DNA from: Streptomyces spororaveus
GTDB taxonomy: Bacteria > Actinomycetota > Actinomycetes > Streptomycetales > Streptomycetaceae
Assembly (NCBI RefSeq): GCF_016755875.1
Contig: NZ_BNED01000005.1
Coordinates: 2,480,001-2,544,000, forward strand
Direction of reading: 5' to 3'
DNA: 64,000 bases
The notes under the pieces were generated by a model that ran no database searches, was not told where the DNA came from, and worked only from the letters and a program-made list of their open reading frames with translations. Below are positions 37,801 to 49,874 of the stretch, piece by piece. The stretch's first letter is position 1. Each line of letters begins with the position of its first letter. Position numbers and translations under genes: made by a program.

Positions 37801-40800
37801 TCAGCCCTGGCCGAACTTCTTGTCGATGAGAGCGAACAGCTCGTCGTCGCTCGCCTCTTCGATCTCGTTGGCCCCGGTCTCGCCCTCCACCTGACGGGCG
37901 TCGTTCCACTGGGCCAGCAGGGTCTGAAGGCGTACCGCGACCCGCGCGTGGGCCGCCTCGTCACCGGCGGCCGCGGACAGCTCCGCCGGAGCCAGCGAGG
38001 AGAAGGTGCTCTCCAGCCGGTCGAGTTCCTCCAGCACGGAGAGCTTGCGCTCCGCCGTTTCCGGGGCCACCTCGCTCAGCAGGTGCTGGGCGAGCGCGGC
38101 CGGGTTCGGGTAGTCGTAGATCAGCGTGGCCGGCAGCCGCAGACCGCCGGCCGCCCCGAGCCGGTTGCGCAGCTCGACCGCGGTCAGCGAGTCGAAGCCG
38201 AGCTCCTTGAAGGCCTGCTCGCCGCCGATGTGCTCGGCCGACCTGTACCCGAGTACGGCGGCCACCTGGCCGCGTACCAGGTCCAGTACGGTCCGCTCCC
38301 GCTCGGCGGGGGACAGCTCGGCCAGCCGCTGGGCGAGCGTCCGCTCCCCGGTACCGTCCGTGGGCACGGCGTCCGCCGCACCGCCGGCGCTCTGCGCCGA
38401 CCTGCGCACCGGAGTCCGCACCAGTCCGCGGAACATCGGCAGGATCCCGCCGTCCGCTGCTCGGGCCCGCAGCGTCGGGATGTCGATCCCGACCGGTACG
38501 AGCACGGCCTCGTCCGCCGCGAGGGCCGCGTCGAAGAGGGCGAGCCCTTCCGTCGCCGGGAGCGGTGTGACACCGCCGCGTCCCGCCCGGCCCAGTTCCG
38601 CCTCCGTCAGCCGGCCGGCCATGCCCCGTTCCTCGGCCCACATGCCCCAGACCAGGGACAGCGCGGTGAGCCCGCGGGCCGTGCGGTGCCGGGCCAGGGC
38701 GTCGAGGAAGACGTTCGCCGCAGCGTAGTTGGCCTGCCCCGCGCCACCGAGCGTACCGGCGGCGGCGGAGAAGAGGACGAACGCCGACAGATCGAGGTCC
38801 CGGGTCAGCTCGTGGAGGTGGAGCGCCGCCTCGGCCTTGGGCCGCAGTACCCGGTCCACGCGCTCGGGCGTGAGCAGGTCCACGACGCCGTCGTCCAGGA
38901 CGGCCGCGGTGTGCACGACGGCCGTCAGCGGGCGTTCGGCCGGTACGGAAGCGAGGAGCGCGGCCAGCGCGTCCCGGTCGGCCACGTCACATGCCGCCCA
39001 GGTGACCTGCGCACCCAACGCGGCGAGCTGTGCCGTGAGTTCGGCGGCGCTGTCGGCTTCGGCGCCCCGGCGGCTGGTGAGCAGCAGGTGGCGTACGCCG
39101 TGCTCCGTCACCAGGTGCCGGGCGAAGAGCCCGGCGAGTCCGCCACTCGCCCCGGTGATCAGGACCGTGCCCTGCGGGTCGATCCGGCGACCGCCGGTGC
39201 CGTTGTCGCCCGCGGCCTCCTCCGCACCGACCCTGACCAGGCGTGGTGCGTACGACACCCCTTCGCGCACGGCCACTTCGGGCTCGTGGCATGCGACGGC
39301 GCCCGGCAGGGCCCGGTAGGAGGCGTCCGCCCCGTCGAGGTCGACGAGGACGAACCGGTCCGGGTGCTCGGTCTGCGCGGCGCGCAGGAGACCCCACACC
39401 GGGGCGTGGGCGAGGTCGTCGACCTCGGTGTCCCCGCCCGTGGCCACCGCGCCGCGGGTGACGACGACCAGACGTGCGCCGGCGAACCGGCCGTTGTCCA
39501 GCCAGCTCTGTACTGTCGCGAGCGCCCGGTGCGTCGCCTCGCGCACCGCCTGAGTGAGCCGCGCGACCTCCTCCGCCGAGTCGGCGGAAGCCACCGGGTC
39601 CGGGGCCGCGCCGAACGGCACCACCACCGTCTCGGGCATCGCCCGCCCGGCCGCGACGGCCGCGTCGAGCGCCGCGAGATCGTCGTACGCCTCGGCGGTC
39701 AGACCCGCACGCTGCAACGCGCCGACGAGGAGACCCTCATCGCTGTCGGTGCCACTGGTGACACCGGTGCCGCGGGTGCCGCTGCCGGGGGTACCGAGCA
39801 CCGCGAAGTCCGCGGGGATCGGCCGCCCCGGAGCCGTCGTCCGCACCCAGTCGAGGCGGAACAGCGACTCGTGGCTTCCGTCCGGGGCCGCCGCGAACCG
39901 CTCGACGTCGACCGCTTCCGTGACCAGCGCCCCGACCGTTGCGACCGGCACGCCCTGCGCGTCGGCAAGAGCGACGGAGACGGCGTCCTCGCCGCCCGCC
40001 GTGATCCGCAGGCGCAGTGCGTCCGCTCCGACCGCGTGCAGTCGCACCCCGCGCCAGGCGAGGGGCATCCGTCCCGCACCACCGACGCCGGGGTCGACGG
40101 CCGCCAGTGCCTGCGAGGCCACGTCGAGCAGAGCCGGGTGCAGGGCGAACCGTCCTGCGGTCGACTGCAGTTCGTCGCTGAGCCGCGCCTCCGCGAACAC
40201 CTCCTCGCCGCGCACCCACACCTGGGTCAGCGTCCGGAAGGCCGGCCCGTGGTAGAGCCCTGCGCCCGTCAGCCGTTCGCGTACCGCGTCCACGGACACC
40301 TCATCGGCCCCGGTGGGCGGCCACTCGCCGGTGCCCGTACCGGCTTCACCGGCACTGCCACCGCTGCCACTGCCACCCCCGAGGAGACCCGTGGCGTTAC
40401 GGGACCACGCCCCGCCCCCGTCTGCCGCTTCGACGCGGCTGTGCACCTGCACGGAACGGCGCCCGTGGTCGTCCGCCCCGCTCACGGTGAGCCGTAGCTG
40501 TACGGCCCCCGTCTCGGGCAGTACGAGCGGTGCTTCCAGGGTCAGCTCCTCCACTTCCTCGCAGCCGACCTCGTCCCCTGCGCGCACGGCCAGCTCGACG
40601 AAGGCCGCGCCGGGCACCACGACGGTGTCCGCCACCACGTGATCGGCGAGCCAGGGGTGCGTGCGGAGGGAGAGCCGCCCGGTGAACAGGAACCCGTCCG
40701 AGTCCGGCAGCTCGACCGCCGCACCCAGCAACGGATGGCCGGCCGATCCGATCCCGACCGAGGTGACGTCCTCGAACTCGGCGAAGGAGTCCACCCAGTA

Positions 40801-43800
40801 ACGCTCACGCTGGAAGGCGTAGGTGGGGAGGTCGACGCGCCGGGCGCCGGTACCGGAGTGGTACGCCCGCCAGTCGACGGCGATGCCGTGGGTGTAGGCC
40901 GTGGCGAGGGCGGTGGTGACGGCCTCGGCCTCGGGCCGCCCCTTGCGCAGGGCGGGCACGAAGACGGGGCCGTCCTCGCTGGTGACGCAGTCCTGGGCGA
41001 GAGCGGAGAGGATGCCGTCGGGGCCGAGCTCGATGTAGGACGTGACCCCGGCGGCCTCCAGCGTCCGAATCCCGTCGAGGAAGCGAACGGCCTCGCGGAC
41101 GTGCCGGACCCAGAAGTCGGCCGAGCCCATCTCGTCGCTGACGAGGGCGCCGGTGAGGTTCGAGACGACCGGAATGCGCGGGCTCCCGTACGACAGGCCC
41201 TCGGCGACCTTGCGGAAGTCGGCGAGCATGCCGTCCATGTGCGGCGAGTGGAACGCGTGACTGACCGTGAGCCGCTTCGTCTTACGCCCGGTGAAGGACC
41301 CGGCGATCGCGACCGCGTCGGCCTCGTCGCCCGCGATCACGACCGACTTGGGCCCGTTGATCGCGGCGATGCTCACGCGCTCGGTCAGCAGCGGCAGGAC
41401 CTCGTCCTCCGACGCCTGCACCGCGATCATCACGCCACCGGCCGGCAGTGCCTGCATCAACCGCCCGCGAGCGGCGACCAGCTCGCACGCGTCCTGGAGC
41501 GAGAACACCCCGGCGACATGCGCGGCGGCGATCTCACCGATCGAATGCCCCGCCAGGAAGTCCGGCTTCAGACCCCAGCTCTCCACGAGCCGGAAGAGCG
41601 CCACCTCAACCGCGAACAACGCCGGCTGCGTGTACGCGGTCTCGTCCAGGAGGCCCGCATCCGTACCGAACAGCACATCCTTCAGCGGCACTTCGAGATC
41701 CAGCCGGGCCGACACCGCGTCCAGCGCATCGGCGAACACCGGATACGCCTCGTACAGCTCACGGCCCATCCCCAGCCGCTGGCTCCCCTGCCCCGTGAAC
41801 AGGAACGCCATCTGCTGGTCCGGACGTGCGATGCCCCGTACCGCATGCGCGGTGGACTCTCCCGACGCCAGCGCCGTGAGCGCGTGCCGGAACTCCTCCC
41901 GATCCCCCGCCACGAGCACGGCACGGTGGTCGAGCGCCGCCCGGCCGGTCGCGAGCGAGTGGCCGACATCCACCGGCCGCAACTCGGAGTGGGTGTCGAC
42001 GTGTGCGAGCAGCCGTTCCGCCTGCTCACGCAGGGCAGGCTCGGTCCTGCCCGCGAGGGTCCACGCCGAGACGGCGGGCCCGGTCGCAGGAGTATCGACG
42101 TCGGCCTCGTCCGACTCCGGGAGCGGCGGTGCCTGCTCCAGGATGGTGTGCGCGTTCGTACCGCTCACACCGAACGACGAGACGCCCGCCCGGCGCGGTC
42201 GCCCGGTCTCGGGCCACTCCACGGCGTCGGTCAGCAGGGCGATGTCGCCGGCCGACCAGTCGACGTGCGGGGTCGGCTCGTCCACGTGCAGGGTCTGCGG
42301 GAGCACGCCGTGCTGCATCGCCAGCACCATCTTCATCAGACCCGCGACACCGGCCGCGGCCTGCGTGTGCCCGATGTTCGACTTGATGGAACCGAGCTGC
42401 AGCGGCCGATCGGCCGGGCGGTCCTGGCCGTACGTGGCGAGCAGCGCCTGCGCCTCGATCGGGTCACCGAGCTTGGTACCGGTCCCATGTGCCTCGACCG
42501 CGTCGATGTCGGCGGCCGACAGGCCCGCGCTCGCGAGAGCGGCACGGATGACGCGCTGCTGGGAAGGACCGTTCGGAGCCGTGAGACCGTTGCTCGCACC
42601 GTCCTGGTTGACGGCGGAACCCCGAACCAGGGCCAGGACCGGGTGACCGTTCCTGCGCGCGTCGGACAGCCGCTCCACGAGCAGCATGCCGACGCCCTCG
42701 CCCCAGCCCGTACCGTCCGCGGCCGCCGCGAACGCCTTGATACGGCCATTCGCGGCGAGGCCGCGCTGACGGCTGAACTCCACGAATGCGCCCGGCGTCG
42801 ACATCACCGTCACACCACCGGCGAGCGCCAGCGAGCATTCACCGTTGCGCAGCGCCTGCACCGCGAGATGCAGGGCGACCAGGGACGCCGAGCACGCCGT
42901 GTCGACCGTGACCGCCGGCCCCTCCAGGCCGAACACGTAGGAAAGCCGGCCGGACACGACGCTCGCCGAGTTGCCGGTGCTCATGAAGCCGTCGCCGCTG
43001 TCAGCGGAGTTCAGCACGAGCGAGAGGTAGTCCTGGCCGTTGGTGCCGACGAAGACGCCGGCCTGGCTGCCGCGCACCGAGGAGGGATCGATCCCGGCCC
43101 GCTCGAAGGCTTCCCAGGAGGTTTCGAGCAGCAGTCGCTGCTGCGGGTCCATGGCGAGGGCCTCGCGCGGCGAGATCCCGAAGAAGGCGGGGTCGAAGTC
43201 CGCCGCGTCGTAGAGGAACCCGCCCTCACGCGCATACGGGACATCCTGCTCGGACTGGGGCCCGAACAGTGACTCCGCGTCCCAGCCACGGTCCGCCGGA
43301 AACTCCCCGATGGCGTCGCTGCCCGTCGCGAGCAGCTGCCACAGGTCTTCCGGGGTCCGTACGCCACCGGGGAACCGGCAGCTCATCGCCACGATCGCGA
43401 TCGGATCGTCGTCGACGGCCTTGGCCACCGGGCCGGACACGACGACCTGCGTACCGAGCAACTCGGCCCGCAGGTAGCCCGCCAGGGCGGCGGACGTCGG
43501 GTAGTCGTAGATCAGGGTGGCCGGGAGCCTCAGCTCGGTGGCCGCGCCGAGCCGGTTGCGCAGCTCGACGGCCGTGAGCGAGTCGAAGCCGAGCTCCTTG
43601 AACGCCCGCTCCGCGCCGACGCTCTCCACCCCGGCGTGCCCCAGTACTGCGGCGACCTCCTTGCGTACGAGATCGAGCAGCAGCCGGTCGCCCTCGGCGG
43701 CCGACAGCCCGGCAAGTCGCTCTGCGAGCGAGTGCCGGCCACGGACAGCCCCGCCGTCCTGGCCCTCGTCGCCCTCCTGCGCGGCAAGCGCCCGCTGCGC

Positions 43801-46800
43801 CTCGGGCAGCTCGGCGAAGAGTTTCGTTGCCCGTGCGGCGGTGAAGCCGGGTGCGAACCGCTCCCAGTCCACGTCCACGACGGTGACGACCGTGTCGTTC
43901 GCGTTCAGCGCCCGCTGAAGGGCATTGACAGCCGCGTCACCACTCATGGGCGGTACTCCGCCACGGCGCATGCGGGTTTCGAGCGCCTCATCGGCGGCCA
44001 TGCCGCCTTCGGCCCACGGACCCCAGGCGAGCGACGTAGCGGCGAGACCGTCGGCGCGACGCTGCTCGGCCAGAGCATCCAGGAAGGCGTTCGCGGCCGC
44101 GTAGTTGGCCTGACCAGCGGTACCCCAGGTACCGGTGACGGACGAGAAGAGGACGAAGGCGGAAAGCTCGATCCCGAGCTCGGCCGTGACCTCGTGCAGA
44201 TTGCGTGCCGAGACCGCCTTCGCCCGCAGGACACCGTCGATCCGGTCCGGGGTCAGTGCATCGAGCACGCCGTCGTCCAGGACGCCGGCCGTGTGCACCA
44301 CAGCCGACAGCGACTCCGCCTCAGCGGCGAGCAGGGCACTCAGGGCGTCACGGTCAGCCACATCACAAGCCACGACCGAAACCTCAACACCCGCCCCGGT
44401 CAGCTCGGCCACCAGCTCGGCCGCACCAGGAGCCTCCGGCCCACGGCGGCTGGTCAGAACGAGACGCTCAGCGCCCGCCCCCGCCAGCCAACGCGCCACC
44501 CGACCACCCAACGCACCCGTACCGCCAGTGACCAGGACCGTCCCCGCCGGAGCCCACGCCGCAGCACCCTCGGCACGCGGCGCACGCACCAGACGGCGGC
44601 CGAACACACCCGACGAGCGAACCGCAACCTGATCCTCACCCGAACCCGCAAGCACCCCGACCAGACGGGACAGGGCCCGCTCGTCCAGCACCTCAGGCAG
44701 ATCAACAAGCCCACCCCAGCGCTCGGGAACCTCAAGCGCGGCAACCCGGCCAAGACCCCACACCTGCGCCTGAACCGGCGACACCAACCGATCCGAACGA
44801 CCCACCGACACAGCACCACGCGTCACACACCACAGCGGCGCCTCCACCCCGGCATCACCCAAGGCCTGCACCAGACCAACGGTCGCCAGCAGTCCTTCGG
44901 ACTCATCCAGCCCGAGAAGAGACACCACACCCGCAGCAGAACCGGCATCCGCCAGCAACCCAGCCAGAGCAACCCGGTCCGCACCGGCCTCAACCACAAC
45001 CCGGCGAACCTCAGCACCACGCCCGACCAGACCCTCGACCACTACCGAGTCGTCCACGCCCTCAGCCGGCGTCACCACCAGCCAGGAACCCGACAACCTC
45101 GACGCCCCGGAAACCTCAGCACACGGCTTCCACGACACCCGGTAGCGCCAGCCGTCCACCTCCGACTCCGTACGGCGTCGGCGGCGCCATGCCGACAGCG
45201 CCGGAACGACCTCGCTGAGCGGCTGTTCGCCGTCGAGGTCCAGTTCGAGGGCGGCGGCGAGGGTGGCCACGTCCTCGTGCTCGACGGCGTCCCAGAACAC
45301 GCTGTCGACCGGGTCGGAACCGCCAACCGTGCGCGCGGCGGCGGACTCCGCGTGCGGGGTGCGGGAGTCCATCCAGTAGCGCTGCCGCTGGAAGGCGTAC
45401 GTCGGAAGCTCGACCCGTCGGGCACCGGTGCCGGCGAAGAGCGCGGCCCAGTCCGTCTCCGCACCCCGGACGTGGGCGCGCGCGACGGCGTTGAGCAGGG
45501 TGGTCGTCTCCGGGCGGCCGGAGCGCAGTGCGGAGGCGAAGGCGGTGCCCTGCGGGTCGACGCAGTCCTGTGCCATGGCGGTGAGCACCGCGTCCGGTCC
45601 GAGTTCCAGGAAGGTGCGGGCGCCCCGCTGCTGGAGGGTGCGTACGCCGTCGAGGAACCGTACGGCGTCCCGGACGTGGCGTACCCAGTACTCGGGGGTG
45701 GCCAGTTCGGCGGCGGTCGCGGTGGTGCCGGTGAGGAGGGAGACGACAGGGAGGGTGGGCCTGCCGTAGTCCAGCACCTGGGCGACGCGGAGGAACTCCG
45801 CCAGCATGCCGTCCATGTGCGGCGAGTGGAACGCGTGGCTGACCGTCAACCGCTTGGTCTTGCGGCCCTGGGCTTCGAAGCTCTCGGCGATCGCGACCGC
45901 CGCGTCCTCGTCCCCCGCGATCACGACCGACTGCGGGCCGTTGATCGCGGCGATGCTCACCCGCTCGGTCAGCAGCGGCAGGACCTCGTCCTCCGACGCC
46001 TGCACCGCGATCATCACGCCACCGCCCGGCAGCGCCTGCATCAGGCGACCGCGTGCGGCGACGAGCGTGCAGGCGTCCTCCAGGGAGAACACGCCCGCCA
46101 CGTGCGCGGCCGCGATCTCGCCGATCGAGTGGCCCGCCACGAAGTCGGGCTTGAGTCCCCAGCTGTCGACCAGCCGGAACAGTGCGACCTCGACCGCGAA
46201 CAGCGCCGGCTGGGTGTAGGCGGTCTGGTGCAGGAGTGCGGCCTCGGGGCTGCCCGTTTCGGCGAACAGCACGTCGAGGAGCGGGAGTTCGAGCTGGTCG
46301 TCCAGGTACCAGCAGGCGTCGTCGAGGGCGTCGGCGAACACCGGGTAGGTCTCGTACAGTTCGCGGCCCATGCCCAGCCGCTGGCTCCCCTGGCCGGTGA
46401 AGAGGAAGGCGAGCTTTCCGGGTGCGGGGGCGTCCTGGACGACGGAGGGTGCGTCGGTGCCCGCGGCGAGGGCGTCGAGTGCGTTCGTGAGCGACTCGCG
46501 GTCCTCGCCGAGCACGACGGCGCGCTGCTCGAAGCGGCCTCGGGTGGTCGCGAGGGAGTGGCCGATGTCGAGGGGGGTGACGTGCGGCTGCGCCGCGATC
46601 AGGGTGCTCAGTCGGCGTGCCTGGGCGCGCAGGGCCTCAGGGGTCTTGGCGGAGAGCGCCCACGGCAGGAGACCCGCGGCCGCGGGTGCGTCCTTCGCCG
46701 GGGCGGACGTGTCCGGCGTCGGGCTGGGGCCGGAGTCGGGTGCCTGGGCGTCGTCGGCCGGGGGCGTGCCGTCGCGGTCCTCGGCCGCCGGCTCTTCGAT

Positions 46801-48486
46801 GATGACGTGGGCGTTGGTGCCGCTCATGCCGAAAGAGGACACACCCGCTCGGCGCGGGCGGTCCGACTCCGGCCACTCCACGGCTTCGGTCAGCAGGGTG
46901 ACCGCTCCTGCCTCCCAGTCGACGTGCGGGGTCGGCTCGTCGACGTGCAGCGTCCGGGGCAGGACGCCGTGCCGCATCGCCATGATCATCTTGATGACGC
47001 CCGCGACACCGGCGGCGGCCTGCGTGTGGCCGATGTTCGACTTCAGGGAGCCGAGCCACAGCGGCTGGTCGTCGGTGTGCTCCTGGCCGTACGTGGCGAG
47101 GAGCGCCTGGGCCTCGATCGGGTCGCCGAGCCGGGTGCCGGTGCCGTGCGCCTCGACGACGTCGACCTCGGCGGCGGCCAGGCCGGCGTTGGCGAGGGCC
47201 TGGCGGATGACGCGCTGCTGGGACGGGCCGCTGGGAGCGGTGAGGCCGTTGCTGGCGCCGTCCTGGTTGATGGCCGAGCCGCGGACGACCGCGAGGATCC
47301 GGTGGCCGTTCGCGCGCGCGTCGGAGAGCCGTTCGACGAGCAGCATGCCGACGCCCTCGCCCCACGCCGTGCCGTCGGCGGCGGCCGCGAACGGCTTGCA
47401 GCGGCCGTCGGGGGCCAGGCCGCGCTGGCGGCTGAAGGAGACGAACGAGCCGGGGCTCGCCATGACCGCCACGCCGCCGGCGAGAGCGAGGGAGCATTCG
47501 CCGCTGCGCAGCGCCTGGACGGCGAGGTGCAGGGCGGCGAGCGAGGAGGAGCAGGCCGTGTCGACGGTGACCGTCGGGCCTTCGAATCCGAAGGCGTAGG
47601 CGATACGGCCGGAGGCGACGCTGGCCGCGTTTCCGGTGACGAGGTAGCCCTCGAATCCGTCGGTGGCGTCCTGGAGCCGGGGACCGTATTCCTGGGTCTC
47701 GGCGCCGACGAATACGCCTACCTGGCCGCCGCGCAGTTCGGCGGGGTCGACTCCGGCGCGGTCGAATGCCTCCCAGGACGTTTCGAGGAGGAGTCGCTGC
47801 TGCGGGTCCATGGCGAGTGCTTCGCGCGGGGATATCCCGAAGAATGCCGCGTCGAATGCGTCGGCGTCGTGCAGGAATCCGCCCTCGCGGGCATAACTGG
47901 TACCGGCCCGGTCGGGGTCCGGGTCGTACAGCGTGTCGAGATCCCAGCCGCGCCCAGTGGGAAATGCGGAAATGGCGTCGGTGCCGTTCTCGACGAGGTC
48001 CCACAGTGCCTCGGGGGACTGTACGTCGCCGGGGAAATGACAGCCGATGCCGACGATGGCGATGGGTTCGTCGCTGCCGATCGCGGCGGTGACGGGCGTC
48101 CGGGCGGGCCCGGTCAGTCCGAGGATCGCGGCGTGCAGGTGGCGGGCGAGGTGCGCCGGGGTGGGGTGGTCGAAGGCCAGGGTGACCGGCAGCCGCAGGC
48201 CGGTTCCGGCGACGAGTCGGGCGTGCAGGTCGACGGCGGCGAGTGAGTCGAAGCCCAGGTCCAGGAAGGGGCGGTGGGGGTCGAGGCTGCTGGGGGCCGC
48301 GTCCCGCAGCGCGGCGGACGCCAGCGAGGACACCCACTCCAGCAGTGCGGTGTGCTGCTCGGTCTCGGTGAGGCCGGTCAGGCGCTGCTGCCACGATGTC
48401 GTGCCTTCAGGACTTTCGCCCTGGGTTCCATCGGCTTCGGAGGCGGCATTGATTTCGGGCGTGAAATCCTCGGACTCATTCAACAT
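37801..48486 (-). CDS. Type I PKS, loading ACP plus modules 1 and 2 (PKS 1, first-acting)
   Basis: 3,561 residues from the ATG at 48486 (GGAG 6 nt upstream); the frame stays open further upstream, but nothing there looks like protein. An acidic, probably disordered leader precedes an ACP with GFDSL ~80 and no accompanying KS or AT: this is the loading domain. Module 1: KS ~139-560 (Cys ~310), AT GHSIG ~785 and HAFH ~885, [10 protein letters not shown] ~1319 with NYAAAN ~1460, ACP ~1635. Module 2: KS Cys ~1864, AT ~2314/2410, [12 protein letters not shown] ~2615 and DVASQ ~2789, KR, ACP ~3434. The module 2 KR has Ala at residue 3241 for the catalytic Ser (FSAAAG) and TGASGGLA for TGASGTLG, so it may be inactive, leaving its DH without substrate. 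Both ATs are malonyl-type. The C-terminal docking tail (EELDRLE...[12 protein letters not shown]) points to PKS 2. The gene is divergent from the glycosyltransferase. Confidence 0.96.
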   Translation of the reverse strand: MLNESEDFTPEINAASEADGTQGESPEGTTSWQQRLTGLTETEQHTALLEWVSSLASAALRDAAPSSLDPHRPFLDLGFDSLAAVDLHARLVAGTGLRLPVTLAFDHPTPAHLARHLHAAILGLTGPARTPVTAAIGSDEPIAIVGIGCHFPGDVQSPEALWDLVENGTDAISAFPTGRGWDLDTLYDPDPDRAGTSYAREGGFLHDADAFDAAFFGISPREALAMDPQQRLLLETSWEAFDRAGVDPAELRGGQVGVFVGAETQEYGPRLQDATDGFEGYLVTGNAASVASGRIAYAFGFEGPTVTVDTACSSSLAALHLAVQALRSGECSLALAGGVAVMASPGSFVSFSRQRGLAPDGRCKPFAAAADGTAWGEGVGMLLVERLSDARANGHRILAVVRGSAINQDGASNGLTAPSGPSQQRVIRQALANAGLAAAEVDVVEAHGTGTRLGDPIEAQALLATYGQEHTDDQPLWLGSLKSNIGHTQAAAGVAGVIKMIMAMRHGVLPRTLHVDEPTPHVDWEAGAVTLLTEAVEWPESDRPRRAGVSSFGMSGTNAHVIIEEPAAEDRDGTPPADDAQAPDSGPSPTPDTSAPAKDAPAAAGLLPWALSAKTPEALRAQARRLSTLIAAQPHVTPLDIGHSLATTRGRFEQRAVVLGEDRESLTNALDALAAGTDAPSVVQDAPAPGKLAFLFTGQGSQRLGMGRELYETYPVFADALDDACWYLDDQLELPLLDVLFAETGSPEAALLHQTAYTQPALFAVEVALFRLVDSWGLKPDFVAGHSIGEIAAAHVAGVFSLEDACTLVAARGRLMQALPGGGVMIAVQASEDEVLPLLTERVSIAAINGPQSVVIAGDEDAAVAIAESFEAQGRKTKRLTVSHAFHSPHMDGMLAEFLRVAQVLDYGRPTLPVVSLLTGTTATAAELATPEYWVRHVRDAVRFLDGVRTLQQRGARTFLELGPDAVLTAMAQDCVDPQGTAFASALRSGRPETTTLLNAVARAHVRGAETDWAALFAGTGARRVELPTYAFQRQRYWMDSRTPHAESAAARTVGGSDPVDSVFWDAVEHEDVATLAAALELDLDGEQPLSEVVPALSAWRRRRRTESEVDGWRYRVSWKPCAEVSGASRLSGSWLVVTPAEGVDDSVVVEGLVGRGAEVRRVVVEAGADRVALAGLLADAGSAAGVVSLLGLDESEGLLATVGLVQALGDAGVEAPLWCVTRGAVSVGRSDRLVSPVQAQVWGLGRVAALEVPERWGGLVDLPEVLDERALSRLVGVLAGSGEDQVAVRSSGVFGRRLVRAPRAEGAAAWAPAGTVLVTGGTGALGGRVARWLAGAGAERLVLTSRRGPEAPGAAELVAELTGAGVEVSVVACDVADRDALSALLAAEAESLSAVVHTAGVLDDGVLDALTPDRIDGVLRAKAVSARNLHEVTAELGIELSAFVLFSSVTGTWGTAGQANYAAANAFLDALAEQRRADGLAATSLAWGPWAEGGMAADEALETRMRRGGVPPMSGDAAVNALQRALNANDTVVTVVDVDWERFAPGFTAARATKLFAELPEAQRALAAQEGDEGQDGGAVRGRHSLAERLAGLSAAEGDRLLLDLVRKEVAAVLGHAGVESVGAERAFKELGFDSLTAVELRNRLGAATELRLPATLIYDYPTSAALAGYLRAELLGTQVVVSGPVAKAVDDDPIAIVAMSCRFPGGVRTPEDLWQLLATGSDAIGEFPADRGWDAESLFGPQSEQDVPYAREGGFLYDAADFDPAFFGISPREALAMDPQQRLLLETSWEAFERAGIDPSSVRGSQAGVFVGTNGQDYLSLVLNSADSGDGFMSTGNSASVVSGRLSYVFGLEGPAVTVDTACSASLVALHLAVQALRNGECSLALAGGVTVMSTPGAFVEFSRQRGLAANGRIKAFAAAADGTGWGEGVGMLLVERLSDARRNGHPVLALVRGSAVNQDGASNGLTAPNGPSQQRVIRAALASAGLSAADIDAVEAHGTGTKLGDPIEAQALLATYGQDRPADRPLQLGSIKSNIGHTQAAAGVAGLMKMVLAMQHGVLPQTLHVDEPTPHVDWSAGDIALLTDAVEWPETGRPRRAGVSSFGVSGTNAHTILEQAPPLPESDEADVDTPATGPAVSAWTLAGRTEPALREQAERLLAHVDTHSELRPVDVGHSLATGRAALDHRAVLVAGDREEFRHALTALASGESTAHAVRGIARPDQQMAFLFTGQGSQRLGMGRELYEAYPVFADALDAVSARLDLEVPLKDVLFGTDAGLLDETAYTQPALFAVEVALFRLVESWGLKPDFLAGHSIGEIAAAHVAGVFSLQDACELVAARGRLMQALPAGGVMIAVQASEDEVLPLLTERVSIAAINGPKSVVIAGDEADAVAIAGSFTGRKTKRLTVSHAFHSPHMDGMLADFRKVAEGLSYGSPRIPVVSNLTGALVSDEMGSADFWVRHVREAVRFLDGIRTLEAAGVTSYIELGPDGILSALAQDCVTSEDGPVFVPALRKGRPEAEAVTTALATAYTHGIAVDWRAYHSGTGARRVDLPTYAFQRERYWVDSFAEFEDVTSVGIGSAGHPLLGAAVELPDSDGFLFTGRLSLRTHPWLADHVVADTVVVPGAAFVELAVRAGDEVGCEEVEELTLEAPLVLPETGAVQLRLTVSGADDHGRRSVQVHSRVEAADGGGAWSRNATGLLGGGSGSGGSAGEAGTGTGEWPPTGADEVSVDAVRERLTGAGLYHGPAFRTLTQVWVRGEEVFAEARLSDELQSTAGRFALHPALLDVASQALAAVDPGVGGAGRMPLAWRGVRLHAVGADALRLRITAGGEDAVSVALADAQGVPVATVGALVTEAVDVERFAAAPDGSHESLFRLDWVRTTAPGRPIPADFAVLGTPGSGTRGTGVTSGTDSDEGLLVGALQRAGLTAEAYDDLAALDAAVAAGRAMPETVVVPFGAAPDPVASADSAEEVARLTQAVREATHRALATVQSWLDNGRFAGARLVVVTRGAVATGGDTEVDDLAHAPVWGLLRAAQTEHPDRFVLVDLDGADASYRALPGAVACHEPEVAVREGVSYAPRLVRVGAEEAAGDNGTGGRRIDPQGTVLITGASGGLAGLFARHLVTEHGVRHLLLTSRRGAEADSAAELTAQLAALGAQVTWAACDVADRDALAALLASVPAERPLTAVVHTAAVLDDGVVDLLTPERVDRVLRPKAEAALHLHELTRDLDLSAFVLFSAAAGTLGGAGQANYAAANVFLDALARHRTARGLTALSLVWGMWAEERGMAGRLTEAELGRAGRGGVTPLPATEGLALFDAALAADEAVLVPVGIDIPTLRARAADGGILPMFRGLVRTPVRRSAQSAGGAADAVPTDGTGERTLAQRLAELSPAERERTVLDLVRGQVAAVLGYRSAEHIGGEQAFKELGFDSLTAVELRNRLGAAGGLRLPATLIYDYPNPAALAQHLLSEVAPETAERKLSVLEELDRLESTFSSLAPAELSAAAGDEAAHARVAVRLQTLLAQWNDARQVEGETGANEIEEASDDELFALIDKKFGQG
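41285..41421. repeat. 137-bp block identical to 20208-20344
   Basis: Partner copy in the AT of module 2 (PKS 1). Confidence 0.78.
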
Positions 48487-48559
48487 CGCGCGCTCCACTA
48501 CCCCCGAATAAAGAATCCAAGACCGGGAGTCACTCTTGCATGCGCGAGAAGTGGGAGAA

Positions 48560-48586
48560 ACCCCTAACAAGCCCCTACGGACCCCT
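48560..48586 (-). promoter_or_regulatory. Candidate activator operator upstream of PKS 1 (three ACCCCT-type hexamers)
   Basis: On the plus strand the element reads ACCCCT (48560-48565), N5, GCCCCT (48571-48576), N4, ACCCCT (48581-48586); on the PKS strand these are AGGGGT direct repeats. Hexamers start 11 and 10 nt apart, about one helical turn each, so a regulator could bind one face of the DNA. The element lies 74-100 nt upstream of the PKS 1 ATG and 151-177 nt upstream of the glycosyltransferase start. The same architecture recurs at 32528-32554. The likely ligand is the LAL regulator at 54793-57663 (inference). Confidence 0.6.
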
Positions 48587-48736
48587 AACCCGGGCCTGCG
48601 GCCATCATCTTGACTCCGCGTGCGCGACTGCATCAGGATGCGCTGGCAAGGCTGGTAATTGCAAGAATAGCCACGCTATTCGATCGCCGACCCGCCGGCC
48701 TGGAACATACGGAGCTACCCAAGGGGGCGCGTTTCC

Positions 48737-49858
48737 TTGCGCGTACTGTTCGTCTCGTATCCGGCCATTGGCCATGTTTTTCCCACTGTTCCGCTGGCCT
48801 GGGCGTTGCGCGCGGCCGGCCACGAGGTACTGGTCGCCAGCGCGGGCGACGCGCTGGAGGTCGCCAACGCAGGTCTGCATGTGGCGGATGTCTCCCCGGG
48901 CTTCGAGCTGGAACCCTTCCTCCAGTCGACGGTCAGTGAGCTGATGGCCCGCCTGCGCACTCCGGGCGACATCGACCCCGTCGACGGGCTGACGCTCTTC
49001 GCCCACCTCAACGACCACCTGGCGGACGGCATCGTTCGGACCGCCGACGCCTTCAGGCCCGATCTGATCGTCTTCGAGCAGATCTTCGTGTCCGGTCTGA
49101 TCGCGGCGGCCCGGCTGGGCGTGCCGGCCGTGCAGCACAACTTCGGTTTCGCGCGGGGTACGCAGCTGCGTGAGCTGACGGTGTCGATGCTCGCCGAGAC
49201 GATGGCGCGGCACGGCGTGGACCGGGTGCCGGACCGGGTGCCGACGATCGACATCGCGCCGCCGAGCATGGTGGAGCCCGAGCGGGACGGCTGGTCGATG
49301 CGGCCGGTCCCGTACAACAGCGGTGCGGTGCTGCCGGACTGGCTGCTGGAGGAGCCCAAGCGCCGCCGCCGGGTCGGGGTGACACTGGGCACGGCCACGG
49401 TGCACATCAACGGTCTGGGCCCGGTGCAGCGGCTCGCGGCGGCGGCGGCCGAGGTGGACGCGGAGTTCGTGCTGGCGCTGGGCGAGGTGGACACGACGGC
49501 GCTGGGTGAACTGCCCTCCAACGTACGGGTTGTGGGCTGGGTGCCGCTGACGGCGCTGCTGCAGACCTGCGACGCGGCGGTCCACCACGGTGGTGCGGGG
49601 ACGACGCTGGCGGCGCTGAACGCGGGCGTGCCGCAGCTCGTCCTTCCGGACGGAGCGGACCGTCACATCAACGCGGAGGCCGTGCGGGACCGGGGTGCGG
49701 GTCTGCTCGGCACGGCCGACGACCTCGGCGCGGAGGTGCTGGGACAGCTGCTGTGGGACGAGAAGATGTCGGCGGTCGCGCGCGAGGTGCGTGAGGAGAT
49801 CCGGACGATGCCCTCTCCCGTGTCGCTGGTGGCGAGGCTGGAGGAGCTGGCGCTCTGA
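48737..49858 (+). CDS. Family 1 (EryCIII-like) glycosyltransferase
   Basis: 373 residues with the two-domain GT-B layout of antibiotic glycosyltransferases. The N-terminus MRVLFVSYPAIGHVFP is the acceptor-side Rossmann start with the Gly-His loop. The C-terminal donor-binding signature HHGGAGTT (~282-289) is followed by GVPQLVLPDGADRHINA, the nucleotide-sugar contact region. Expected role: transfer of an NDP-activated sugar to the polyketide. No sugar-biosynthesis genes are in the window, so the sugar is unknown. The TTG start at 48737 is chosen because it opens the family-typical N-terminus and has AAGGGGG 9 nt upstream. The gene is divergent from PKS 1, with 250 bp between them carrying the repeated ACCCCT element. 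A perfect 19-bp hairpin follows the stop. Confidence 0.92.
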   Translation: MRVLFVSYPAIGHVFPTVPLAWALRAAGHEVLVASAGDALEVANAGLHVADVSPGFELEPFLQSTVSELMARLRTPGDIDPVDGLTLFAHLNDHLADGIVRTADAFRPDLIVFEQIFVSGLIAAARLGVPAVQHNFGFARGTQLRELTVSMLAETMARHGVDRVPDRVPTIDIAPPSMVEPERDGWSMRPVPYNSGAVLPDWLLEEPKRRRRVGVTLGTATVHINGLGPVQRLAAAAAEVDAEFVLALGEVDTTALGELPSNVRVVGWVPLTALLQTCDAAVHHGGAGTTLAALNAGVPQLVLPDGADRHINAEAVRDRGAGLLGTADDLGAEVLGQLLWDEKMSAVAREVREEIRTMPSPVSLVARLEELAL

Positions 49859-49874
49859 GCGTGCGCAGGACAGG

